A stretch of 59,674 bases of DNA, taken from positions 1 through 59,674 of the forward strand of contig CAXYVC010000003.1 of assembly GCA_964292295.1 (NCBI GenBank), given 5' to 3'. The position numbers and the translations under genes are program-made. The stretch's first letter is position 1. Each line of letters begins with the position of its first letter. Under the pieces are notes generated by a model, which worked only from the letters and a program-made list of their open reading frames with translations, had not been told where the DNA came from and made no database searches. The stretch comes from CAXYVC01 sp964292295. Lineage in GTDB: Bacteria > Acidobacteriota > Holophagae > Holophagales > Holophagaceae. Below, in pieces: positions 1 to 7,549 of this stretch.

Positions 1-174
1 CCGCCCGAGCCCACCCTGCCCAAGCCCCAGCGGGGCCGCGCCGCCGCCCGGGCGCCGGCGGACCCCAGCGCCCAGGACCGCGCCGTGGCGGCCCAGGCCT
101 CCGCCATGGCCGCCGAGGCCGCCGCCGAGCTGGCGCGCCAGCGGATGGGCGGCCGCCTCGACGTGTCGGCCTGA
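1..174 (+). CDS. C-terminal end of an unidentified protein (partial)
   Basis: An open frame runs from the first base to TGA at 172-174 and gives a 57-residue tail that begins before the window. It is rich in Ala, Pro and Arg; the last half looks helical (repeated Ala-Glu, then ELARQRMGGRLDVSA). The third-position GC bias matches the surrounding genes, which supports it being coding. It converges on purL with only 4 bases between the stops. No family is recognisable from this tail. Confidence 0.5.
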   Translation, partial: PPEPTLPKPQRGRAAARAPADPSAQDRAVAAQASAMAAEAAAELARQRMGGRLDVSA

Positions 175-178
175 GGGC

Positions 179-3100
179 CTACCGGAAGTACGCCACGCCG
201 GCCTCGAAGAGCTGCATGTCCTTCGCGCCGGGGGCGTTGAACCAGGTGTGGGGCGTATGCCGTTCGGCGTGGGCCATCTTGCCGAAGACCCGGCCGTCGG
301 GGCTCAGGAGGCCCTCGATGGCGTAGGCGCTGCCGTTGGGGTTGTACTCGCTGTCCAGGGTCGGGCGCCCTTCCGCGTCCACGTACTGGGTGGCCACCTG
401 GCCCGCCTCGAGCAGGCGGCGCAGCTCGGCATCCGGCCCCACCACGCGCCCTTCCCCATGGGCGATGGCCACGGTGTGCACCGCGCCCGGCTCCAGCCTC
501 GCCAGCCAGGGGCTCCGGGTGCTGGCCACGCGGGTCCAGGCCATGCGGCTGGTGTAGCGCAGGTTGTTGAAGGTGAGGGTGGGCGCCTCGGGCTGGGGCT
601 CGCGGATCTCGCCGTAGGGCACCAGGCCCAGCTTGATGAGGGCCTGGAAGCCGTTGCAGATGCCCAGCATCAGGCCGTCGCGCCGCTTCAGCAGGTCGTG
701 CACCGCATCCCGCACCTGCGGGGCGCGGTAGGCGGCGGCGATGAACTTGCCCGAGCCCTCGGGTTCGTCCCCCGCGCTGAAGCCGCCGGGGATCATCACG
801 ATCTGGCTCTCCCCGATGCCCTTCGCCAGGGCGGCGAGGCTCTCCTCCACGGCGTGGGGGTTCAGGTTGCGGAAGACCAGCGTCTCGACCCGGGCCCCGG
901 CCTTCTCGAAGGCGGCGGCGCAGTCGTACTCGCAGTTGGTGCCCGGGAAGGCCGTGAGCAGCACCCGGGGCTTCGCGACGCGGACGGCTGCGGCGCGGGG
1001 CGCCTCGGCGGGATGGGCGCGGAAGGGCGGCAGGGGCTCCGCCGCCTCGCCCGTGACCGTGGGGAAGACCGGCTCGAGGGGAGCCTCCCAGGCGGCCTGG
1101 AGGGCATTCAGCTCCAGGGTGGCGTCCCCCACGCGGATCCGCTCCTCCGCCGTGGTGCGCCCCAGGGGCGTCACGGGAAGGCCGGGGAGCTCCGTTCCCT
1201 CGGCCAGCTCCAGCACGAAGGCGCCGGGGCGGGGCGCGAACCAGAAGGACGCTTCCCGCGCCTCCAGCTCCAGGCCGACGCCGTTGCCGAAGGCCATGAT
1301 GGAGAGGGCCGGCGCGAGGCCGTCCATGCCCACGACCTTGGCGGCCAGCGCGCGCCCCGAACGCACCAGGGCCGCCACCCGGGCGTAGGTGACCTTCAGG
1401 GCCTCCCAGTCCGGCAGCGCCTCCGCGGTGCGGGGCGCTTCCACCAGCACGACCGCGTGGCCGGCGCCCTTGAACTCGGGGCTCGTGACCTCGTCGGCCT
1501 TCACCACGTCCACCGCGAAGGCCACCAGGGTGGGCGGCACGTCCAGGTCCTTGAAGGTGCCGCTCATGCTGTCCTTGCCGCCGATGGCGGGGGTTCCAAG
1601 GGCCATCTCGGCGTGCAGGGCGCCCAGCAGGGCCGCCACGGGCTGGCCCCAGCGCGCCGGGTCCTGCTGGGGCTTCCCGAAGTACTCCTGCAGGGTGAAG
1701 CGCAGCCGGGCAGGATCGGCGCCCACCGCCGCAAGGCGGGCGGCGGCCTGGACGTGGGCCCACACGGCGCCGTGGAAGGGGCTCCAGCGGCTGAGGGCCG
1801 GGAAGAAGCCGTGGCTCATGGCGCTGGCGCTGCGGGTCTCGCCGCCCTGCACCGGGAACTTGGCCACCATGGCCTCGGAGGGCGTGCGGCGGCGCGCGCC
1901 GCCGTAGGGCAGCAGCACGGAGGCGGCCCCGATGGTGCCGTCGAAGAGCTCGCCCAGGCCGCGCTGGGAGCAGCTGTTCAGGTCCTGGAGCGAGCGCGTC
2001 CAGGCCTCCGCCAGGCGCTCCACCGCCGGGGCCCGGAAGGGCGTGGCTGCGGGATCCGGCGCGGGGACGCGGGCCGCGGCGTACTGGGGGGCGCCGTTGC
2101 TGTCCAGGAAGGCGCGCTCGAGGTCGGCCACCACCTGGCCCCGCCAGGTCATGCGCAGGCGCTTCTCCTCGGTGACCACGGCCACTGGCGTGGCCTCCAG
2201 GTTCTCGGCGTCGGCCAGGCGCACCAGCTCCGCGGCGTCCTGCGCCGCGACCACCACGGCCATGCGCTCCTGGCTCTCGGCGATGGCCAGCTCGGTGCCG
2301 TCGAGGCCTTCATACTTCCGGGGCACCGCGTCCAGGTCGATGCGCAGGCCCTCCGCCAGCTCGCCGATGGCCACCGACACGCCGCCGGCGCCGAAGTCGT
2401 TGCACTTCTTCACGAGGCGGCTGAAGGCGGGCGTGCGGAAGAGGCGCTGCAGCTTGCGCTCCATGGGCGCGTCGCCCTTCTGCACCTCGGCGCCGCAGGT
2501 CTCGATGCTCTCCTCGGTGTGGCTCTTGGAGCTGCCCGTGGCGCCGCCCACGCCGTCGCGGCCCGTGCGGCCGCCCACCAGCACGATCACGTCGCCGGGC
2601 GCAGGCTCCTCGCGGCGCACCTGGGCGCGGGGGACGGCGCCCACCACGGCGCCGATCTCCATGCGCTTGGCCACGTAGCCCGGGTCGTAGACCTCCGTCA
2701 CCTGGCCGGTGCAGAGGCCGATCTGGTTGCCGTAGGAGGCGAAGCCCCGGGCGGCTTCGGTGGTGATCTTCCGCTGGGACAGCTTGCCGGGCAGCGTTTC
2801 GGACAGCGGCTGGCGCGGATCCCCGGAACCGGTGACGCGCATGCTCTGGTAGACGTAGGCCCGCCCGGAGAGCGGATCCCGGATGGCGCCACCCAGGCAG
2901 GTGGCCGCGCCGCCGAAGGGCTCGATCTCCGTGGGATGGTTGTGGGTCTCGTTCTTGAACATGAGGAGCCACGGCTCGTGGCCGGAGGGCGCCGCGCTGT
3001 GGTCGATGTCCACCACCACGGAGCAGGCGTTGATCTCGCTCGTCTGCTCCTGGTCGTCGAGCTTCCCGGCCCGGCGCAGGGCGCGGGCGGGCAGCAGGGC

Positions 3101-3940
3101 CATGTCCATCAGACATTCCGGCTTGTTGGACAGATTCTGTCCAAAAACGGTCCCGCGGAGCTCCCGGTACGCGTCGTAGCTGCGGCGGATGGGGTCCGCC
3201 ATGGGGCCGGGCTCCACCTCCACCCGCGTCAGCTCCGTCAGGAAGGTGGTGTGCCGGCAGTGGTCGGACCAGTAGGTGTCCAGCAGGCGCAGCTCGGTGG
3301 CGGTGGGATTGCGGCGCTCCCGGTCCCGGAAGTGGGCCTGGGTGTGCAGCAGGTCGGCCAGGCTCATGGCCAGGCCCTGCGCTTCCTGGAGGGCGCGCAG
3401 GCCGGCCTCGTCGGCCGCGGTGAAGCCCTCCAGCACGGGCACGGGGGCGGGTTCCGGCAGCGCGGGGCGCAGGGTGGCGGGCTTGGCGGCAGAGGCCTCC
3501 CGGCTGTCCACGGGGTTCAGGAGGTAGTCGCGGATGCGGCCCAGGTCGGCCTCCGGCAAGGCCCCCTTCAGCACGTAGACCCGGGCGCAGGCCACCCCGG
3601 GGCGGGACCCGCCCGGCGTGAGGATCTGGATGCACTGGGCGGCGCTGTCGGCGCGCTGGTCGTACTGGCCGGGGAGGTACTCCAGGGCCAGGGCGCGCTC
3701 GTCGGGGCCCAGGGGGAGCTGCTCCTCGTGGAGCAGGTCCAGGGGTGCCTCGGCGAAGACCGTCCAGCGGGCGGCCTCCAGCGCCTCGTCGGAGATCCCC
3801 TCCACGTCGTAGCGCACGGCCAGGCGGAGGCCCTCCAGGGAGCGGATGCCCAGGTGTTCCCGCAGGTCGTGGAGCAGGTGGCGCGCTTCCACGGAAAAAG
3901 CGGGCTTCTTCTCCACGTAGAGACGTCGGATGTGACTCAT
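179..3940 (-). CDS. purL: Phosphoribosylformylglycinamidine synthase, single-chain
   Basis: Cytoplasmic enzyme of de novo purine synthesis: FGAR + glutamine + ATP gives FGAM. At 1253 residues it is the long fused form, not the split PurS/PurL/PurQ set. The N-terminal PurS-like and linker region contains the family signature SDHCRHTTF. Two AIRS-type ATP-binding halves follow (GSSKSHTEES, FGAGGVS). The C-terminal class I glutamine amidotransferase has the nucleophile in LGICNGFQ and its His in AHGEGR. The ATG at 3938-3940 has GGAAGGA upstream. It is divergent from cobS with 86 bp between. No other purine gene is in the window. Identification is secure. Confidence 0.97.
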   Translation of the reverse strand: MSHIRRLYVEKKPAFSVEARHLLHDLREHLGIRSLEGLRLAVRYDVEGISDEALEAARWTVFAEAPLDLLHEEQLPLGPDERALALEYLPGQYDQRADSAAQCIQILTPGGSRPGVACARVYVLKGALPEADLGRIRDYLLNPVDSREASAAKPATLRPALPEPAPVPVLEGFTAADEAGLRALQEAQGLAMSLADLLHTQAHFRDRERRNPTATELRLLDTYWSDHCRHTTFLTELTRVEVEPGPMADPIRRSYDAYRELRGTVFGQNLSNKPECLMDMALLPARALRRAGKLDDQEQTSEINACSVVVDIDHSAAPSGHEPWLLMFKNETHNHPTEIEPFGGAATCLGGAIRDPLSGRAYVYQSMRVTGSGDPRQPLSETLPGKLSQRKITTEAARGFASYGNQIGLCTGQVTEVYDPGYVAKRMEIGAVVGAVPRAQVRREEPAPGDVIVLVGGRTGRDGVGGATGSSKSHTEESIETCGAEVQKGDAPMERKLQRLFRTPAFSRLVKKCNDFGAGGVSVAIGELAEGLRIDLDAVPRKYEGLDGTELAIAESQERMAVVVAAQDAAELVRLADAENLEATPVAVVTEEKRLRMTWRGQVVADLERAFLDSNGAPQYAAARVPAPDPAATPFRAPAVERLAEAWTRSLQDLNSCSQRGLGELFDGTIGAASVLLPYGGARRRTPSEAMVAKFPVQGGETRSASAMSHGFFPALSRWSPFHGAVWAHVQAAARLAAVGADPARLRFTLQEYFGKPQQDPARWGQPVAALLGALHAEMALGTPAIGGKDSMSGTFKDLDVPPTLVAFAVDVVKADEVTSPEFKGAGHAVVLVEAPRTAEALPDWEALKVTYARVAALVRSGRALAAKVVGMDGLAPALSIMAFGNGVGLELEAREASFWFAPRPGAFVLELAEGTELPGLPVTPLGRTTAEERIRVGDATLELNALQAAWEAPLEPVFPTVTGEAAEPLPPFRAHPAEAPRAAAVRVAKPRVLLTAFPGTNCEYDCAAAFEKAGARVETLVFRNLNPHAVEESLAALAKGIGESQIVMIPGGFSAGDEPEGSGKFIAAAYRAPQVRDAVHDLLKRRDGLMLGICNGFQALIKLGLVPYGEIREPQPEAPTLTFNNLRYTSRMAWTRVASTRSPWLARLEPGAVHTVAIAHGEGRVVGPDAELRRLLEAGQVATQYVDAEGRPTLDSEYNPNGSAYAIEGLLSPDGRVFGKMAHAERHTPHTWFNAPGAKDMQLFEAGVAYFR

Positions 3941-4026
3941 GGCGGTTCCTTCCCGGGGCGGGGACCTGCCGCGGGCGCTGCGGTGCGGGGTCCCGCTTCC
4001 ATGATACCGGCGGATACCCTGGAACC

Positions 4027-4758
4027 ATGCGCAGTCTGCTGGCCGCCTTCCGTTTCCTCACCCGCATTCCCCTTCCGGGGCCCGAGACCCGGCCCGAGGA
4101 CATCGGGCGGGCGGTGGGCTGGTTCCCGCTGGTGGGAGGGCTGGTGGGGCTGGCCACGGCGGCGGCCTTCGTGGGCGCCGCGCGCCTCTGGCCGCCCCTG
4201 GCGGCGGCGGTGCTGGCCATCGCCTTCGGCCTGGTGCTCACGGGGGGCTTCCACGAGGACGGCGCCACGGACGCCACGGATGGCCTGGGGGGCGGATGGA
4301 CCCGGGAGCGGGTGCTCGAGATCATGAAGGACAGCCGCATCGGCGCCTACGGCTCTATGGCGCTGTGGTGCCTGCTCGCCTTCCGGGCGGCGGCGCTGCT
4401 GGCCCTCCAGGACCGCATTCTCCTGGCCTTTCCCTTGGCGATGGTCCTGGGGCGCGCCTCGGTGGCGCTGATCCTGCGCGCCCTGCCCCCCATCGGCACG
4501 GGCCTCGCCAAGGAGGTGCACCGGGGGGTGGGTTGGGGTCCCTTTCTGCAGGCCTGTGGGCTGGCGCTGGCCGGCGTGGCCGGGGCCTGGCGCCTGGGCC
4601 TGCCCCGGGCGGGCCTTGCGGCGCTCTGCGCCCTGGGAGCCACCCTGCTCTGGACGGCCTACCTGCGGCGGCGCCTGGGCGGGCACAGCGGGGACCTGTT
4701 GGGGGCAGGCAACCAGCTGGCCGAAGCCGGGGCCCTTCTCGCGCTGATGCTGAAATGA
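4027..4758 (+). CDS. cobS: Adenosylcobinamide-GDP ribazoletransferase
   Basis: Membrane enzyme that joins adenosylcobinamide-GDP to alpha-ribazole(-phosphate), the last assembly step of cobalamin. The 243-residue protein begins with the family-typical N-terminus (LLAAFRFLTRIPLP), has several hydrophobic segments, and contains the acidic signature GFHEDGATDATDGLGGG at about residues 78-94, expected to bind metal/substrate. The stop TGA overlaps the cobC start (ATGA), so the two are translationally coupled. The ATG at 4027 gives the usual family length; a longer upstream frame would run into the purL upstream region and lacks family similarity. Confidence 0.95.
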   Translation: MRSLLAAFRFLTRIPLPGPETRPEDIGRAVGWFPLVGGLVGLATAAAFVGAARLWPPLAAAVLAIAFGLVLTGGFHEDGATDATDGLGGGWTRERVLEIMKDSRIGAYGSMALWCLLAFRAAALLALQDRILLAFPLAMVLGRASVALILRALPPIGTGLAKEVHRGVGWGPFLQACGLALAGVAGAWRLGLPRAGLAALCALGATLLWTAYLRRRLGGHSGDLLGAGNQLAEAGALLALMLK

Positions 4759-5324
4759 CGCCGCTCTTCCTGCTCCGCCACGGCCCCACCGCCGCCAGCG
4801 CCGCGGGGGCGCCCCTGGGCCGCCTGGACCTCCCCGTCAGCCCCGAGGGCGAGGCCCTGTGGCCCGCCGTGAAGGCGCGGCTCCTGGACCTCGGCTGCCA
4901 GCGGGTGCTCTGCTCCGATCTCTGCCGGGCGCGGGACCACGCCCTGGACCTGGGCCTGCCCAGCCTCGTGCTGCCGGACCTGGGCGAGCAGGCCTTCGGG
5001 GAATGGGACGGCCTGCCCTGGTCCCAGATCCCGGGCGCCGACGCCTACCTCGCCAATCCCGTGCAGGGCGTGCCCCCCGGCGGGGAGAGCTTCGCCCGCT
5101 GCGCGAGCCGCACCCTGCTGGCCCTCCAGGGGGCGCTGGAGGGCGAGCAGTCCACCCTGGTGCTGGCCCACGGCGGACCCTTGCGGGCCATCCTCGCCCA
5201 CTTCCTGGGCCTGCCCCTCGAGCGCGCCCTGGACCTGGCGTGGCAGCCCTTTGGTCTCACCAAGCTGGAGCTGTACGCCCCCAACCGCGCGCTGCTGCGG
5301 TACCACAACCGCGCGTTGCCCTGA
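4755..5324 (+). CDS. cobC: Alpha-ribazole/adenosylcobalamin phosphatase, histidine phosphatase family
   Basis: Removes the 5'-phosphate from alpha-ribazole-phosphate or adenosylcobalamin-phosphate in nucleotide-loop assembly. The 189-residue protein has the phosphohistidine motif LLRHGPT at the N-terminus and the second catalytic His in LAHGGP, with the catalytic acidic residue in EQAFGEWDGLPW. It overlaps cobS by 4 bases. Other members of the histidine phosphatase superfamily look alike, but the cobS coupling makes CobC the best call. Its last about 20 codons are repeated 166 bp downstream (see repeats), which marks the edge of an inserted block. Confidence 0.9.
   Translation: MTPLFLLRHGPTAASAAGAPLGRLDLPVSPEGEALWPAVKARLLDLGCQRVLCSDLCRARDHALDLGLPSLVLPDLGEQAFGEWDGLPWSQIPGADAYLANPVQGVPPGGESFARCASRTLLALQGALEGEQSTLVLAHGGPLRAILAHFLGLPLERALDLAWQPFGLTKLELYAPNRALLRYHNRALP
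5247..5307 (+). repeat. Direct repeat copy 1 (3' end of cobC)
   Basis: 61 bp inside the cobC 3' end. It matches 5413-5473 at 59 of 61 positions. Both differences (TTT/TTC and AAC/AAT) are third-codon-position synonymous changes in the cobC frame. Confidence 0.95.
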
Positions 5325-5346
5325 CGGGCTGCCCCTGCCCCGGATC

Positions 5347-5367
5347 GCACGCTGCGCCGCAGCGTGC
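5347..5367 (+). terminator. Hairpin after cobC
   Basis: A perfect 9-bp stem (GCACGCTGC / GCAGCGTGC) with a 3-base loop lies 22 bp after the cobC stop. No U-run follows, so it may be a weak terminator or a REP-like palindrome. It lies between the two copies of the cobC 3' repeat. Confidence 0.5.
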
Positions 5368-5412
5368 TTCCCGCTCCCCCTTCGCCTCCGGCTCGGGATC
5401 GCGGACGGGGCA

Positions 5413-5473
5413 CCCTTCGGTCTCACCAAGCTGGAGCTGTACGCCCCCAATCGCGCGCTGCTGCGGTACCACA
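5413..5473 (+). repeat. Direct repeat copy 2 (partial cobC)
   Basis: Second copy of the cobC 3' segment. It stays in an open frame that runs straight into the transposase remnant, creating a chimeric frame of cobC tail plus transposase tail. The match ends abruptly at TACCACA, where the transposase-like sequence begins. Confidence 0.95.
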
Positions 5474-5476
5474 CGG

Positions 5477-5784
5477 TCCGCAAGCTGCTCACCGACAACG
5501 GATCGCCCTACCGCTCCAAGGCGTTCAAGGACATGCGCGAAGCCTTCGGCCTGAAGCACAGCCGCACCCGGCCCTACCGCCCGAGAACCAACGGCAAGGC
5601 CGAACGCCTGATCCAGACCGCACTGCGCGAGTGGGCCTACGGCCCCACCTGGCAGAACTCAGAGGAGCGGAACCAGGCGCTCGGCGCCTGGCTCCACTTC
5701 TACAATCACCACAGGCCCCATTCGGCCCTCAACGGTCAGCCCCCGGTCTCAAGGCTGAACAACCTCGTTGGCAACGACACCTAG
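5477..5784 (+). mobile_element. Truncated IS481-family transposase (C-terminal remnant)
   Basis: About 102 residues of a DDE integrase-core transposase. LLTDNGSPYRS carries the second catalytic Asp, NGKAERLIQTALREWAY the catalytic Glu, and HFYNHHRPHSAL is the family-typical C-terminal block of IS481-like transposases. The N-terminal helix-turn-helix and first catalytic Asp are gone; the upstream part of the frame is duplicated cobC sequence, so the gene is dead. It abuts the methyltransferase stop codon (5785). I could not identify terminal inverted repeats. It most likely records the event that brought in, or rearranged, the adjacent island. Confidence 0.85.
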
Positions 5785-6876
5785 CTACGAGTTGTTTGGG
5801 GCCGAGGTGTTGGACGAACCTGCAGTCAATCTTTGGGCTGATGGAGTGCAGCTGGCGGGTGAAGGCCATTGCCCGTGAGCTTGGGTTACTCGAACTGGCT
5901 CTGCCGCAATCCTTCCACTTGTCAGGTGCTGAACGATGACTTCCATGACCGGAGGACAGACGCCATTGCCGATCTGTTTGATTTGTTCCCGCCTTGTTCC
6001 AAGAAACGAGTGACGATCGTTGTTGCGGAAGCCCATGGCACGCATCAGCTCCGGAACCTGGAGCATCCTGAAGTAGGATTTTCCCCCCTGCCAAGTTACA
6101 AGACCAAAGCGATCGATAGTTGTGATCGTACGCAATGGGCGGTCGAGTGTTTGCCATCCTCCCGCGGCATCCGATCCGTAGTAAACGATCAGGAAGTCCT
6201 TCCCCTTGCCAAGTGCTCCTACTGCCCGGTTGTACCTTTCCTGGGTTGATGGCGCCTTCGGCTTCTCGTTCCATGGGTAGCTGTGGTGTGCGCCTGGGCC
6301 CATGACGGGATCAAAGATGCTTCTAACGTTGGGAGATTCTGTGCCCATGGGTTTGATCAAGCCGGGCTTGTCGTGTCTGGAACACATGACGAACATGCGC
6401 CGTCTAGACTGCGGGACCCCGAAATCCGACGCATCGAGCACCTGGACAGTGCACTTGTATCTTAATGTTGTTTGCAGTTCGTGGATAAGGTCACTAAATC
6501 CATCCCACTTCTTCATGTGGACAACGTTTTCGAGCACGATCCACTCGGGCTGCAAATCGCGTGCAAAGTTGATCACGTAGTTTGCCGTTCGCTTGCTGTC
6601 CTCACACCGGGGACGGGCGCCCTTTGCGCACGTATGGTTGGTGCACTCGGGGGATGCCAGCAACAGCTCAATGTCGCCCTTTTTTAGGCCAAATTCTGAA
6701 GGCTTGGTGTCCGGCAGCATGGTGAATTCTCGGCCGCGACCGTTGAAATTCGCATTGTACGTCGCAATGGCGAGTGGCCAAGCATCCACTCCCAGGATGA
6801 TTTCTGCACCAGCCTTGGTTGCTCCAAGACTGCTGCCACCGCCGCCACAAAACAGATCTAAAGTTGGAATACCCAA
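5785..6876 (-). CDS. DNA (cytosine-5-)-methyltransferase of the Z1/MORC-type restriction island
   Basis: Transfers a methyl group from S-adenosylmethionine to C5 of cytosine in DNA. The 363-residue protein has motif I DLFCGGGGSS (residues 7-16), motif VI ENV (116-118), motif VIII QSRRR (156-160) and motif X QIGNG (301-305), with a target-recognition region between VIII and IX. Motif IV is unusual: the normal PPCQ is replaced by SPEC, with Cys78 as the likely nucleophile. The start is TTG at 6874-6876 preceded by GAGGTGAG. The gene follows vsr by 11 bp, its ribosome site overlapping the vsr stop. The last about 40 residues after the conserved fold look unstructured. It should protect host DNA from the island's nuclease activity (inference). 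Confidence 0.9.
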   Translation of the reverse strand: MGIPTLDLFCGGGGSSLGATKAGAEIILGVDAWPLAIATYNANFNGRGREFTMLPDTKPSEFGLKKGDIELLLASPECTNHTCAKGARPRCEDSKRTANYVINFARDLQPEWIVLENVVHMKKWDGFSDLIHELQTTLRYKCTVQVLDASDFGVPQSRRRMFVMCSRHDKPGLIKPMGTESPNVRSIFDPVMGPGAHHSYPWNEKPKAPSTQERYNRAVGALGKGKDFLIVYYGSDAAGGWQTLDRPLRTITTIDRFGLVTWQGGKSYFRMLQVPELMRAMGFRNNDRHSFLGTRREQIKQIGNGVCPPVMEVIVQHLTSGRIAAEPVRVTQAHGQWPSPASCTPSAQRLTAGSSNTSAPNNS

Positions 6877-6887
6877 TTCAACTCACC

Positions 6888-7286
6888 TCAAGTGGTCAAG
6901 CCGAGAGCATCAAGAATCCGCCCGAAGGCCGATTCCAGATCCGCATGGACCTGATGCTCCCACAGTCGGACTACCTTCCAGCCCTGCCTCCGGAGCAGGG
7001 CATGGTTCCTGCGATCACGACTCCGGTTGCCCTCGATCTTTGCTTCCCATGCTTCGGACAGCTTCATCTTCCATTGCGGGAACCGCCACCCGTGCCAGAA
7101 GTCGCCGTCGATGAAAACGGCCACCCTTTCCTTTCGGAATACCATGTCTGGCCGTCCTGGCAGGTCCCGGGAATGGCTTTCCCAGGTCATTCCGGATGCT
7201 TGGGCTCGCCCAATCACCATTCGTTCAGGCAGGGTGTCCTTCCCGCGAATCCTGGACATGACGGCGCTTCGTTTCTCGGGGGACAT
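6888..7286 (-). CDS. vsr: Vsr-like (very short patch repair family) endonuclease
   Basis: Vsr enzymes nick DNA at T:G mismatches that arise from deaminated 5-methylcytosine. The 132-residue protein begins SPEKRSAVMSRIRGKDT, contains RPDMVF and the catalytic region FIDGDFWHG (about residues 58-66), and ends with the typical WKVVRLWEHQV block. The Cys zinc ligands of classical Vsr are not visible, as in the Vsr-like subclade often found beside restriction genes, so a restriction role is possible as well as repair. I chose ATG 7286, which has GGAG upstream; a GTG at 7337 would add 17 residues. First gene of the minus-strand vsr-methyltransferase pair. Confidence 0.85.
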   Translation of the reverse strand: MSPEKRSAVMSRIRGKDTLPERMVIGRAQASGMTWESHSRDLPGRPDMVFRKERVAVFIDGDFWHGWRFPQWKMKLSEAWEAKIEGNRSRDRRNHALLRRQGWKVVRLWEHQVHADLESAFGRILDALGLTT

Positions 7287-7337
7287 GATGTCTCCGCGGT
7301 GCAGCCTCTCAATGTTCTTGTTCCCAGGCCGTGCCAC

Positions 7338-7549
7338 GCCGTTCTCCCCACACCAAGCTACCTGGTTCCAGCGGGCTGGCCAGGTGTTTGGTTCAACCTG
7401 CCGGCATGAATTGTTTCACCAGCCTCAAAAACTGAGAGAAAACTGCGGTACAGTTGCTTTCTATGTAATATCAATCATGATGCAATCAAACCAGACCCAA
7501 CCACAGACAATGGTCGAGCCCGCATTGGACAACAGGTGTCGCACCCGGT
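7338..7549. promoter_or_regulatory. Divergent intergenic control region of the restriction island
   Basis: AT-richer gap between the divergently transcribed vsr-methyltransferase pair and the ATPase operon; both promoters should lie here. It contains the inverted repeat AACTG-CGGTA-CAGTT (7441-7455) and an AT-rich stretch with a -10-like TAATAT (7466-7471) and the palindrome ATCATGAT. A convincing -35/-10 pair could not be assigned by eye. No small controller gene is seen. Confidence 0.45.

Noticed and set aside
248..4327. 1359-residue plus-strand frame across purL
   Set aside because: It is the antisense shadow of purL: high GC removes stops, but it has no domain and low-complexity His/Gly/Ala composition.
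5251..5784. 177-residue frame as an intact transposase
   Set aside because: The N-terminal third is duplicated cobC sequence; only the C-terminal half is transposase and one catalytic Asp is missing.
7338..7549. Small controller (C) protein gene between the restriction arms
   Set aside because: No open frame with a helix-turn-helix or a ribosome site is present in the gap.
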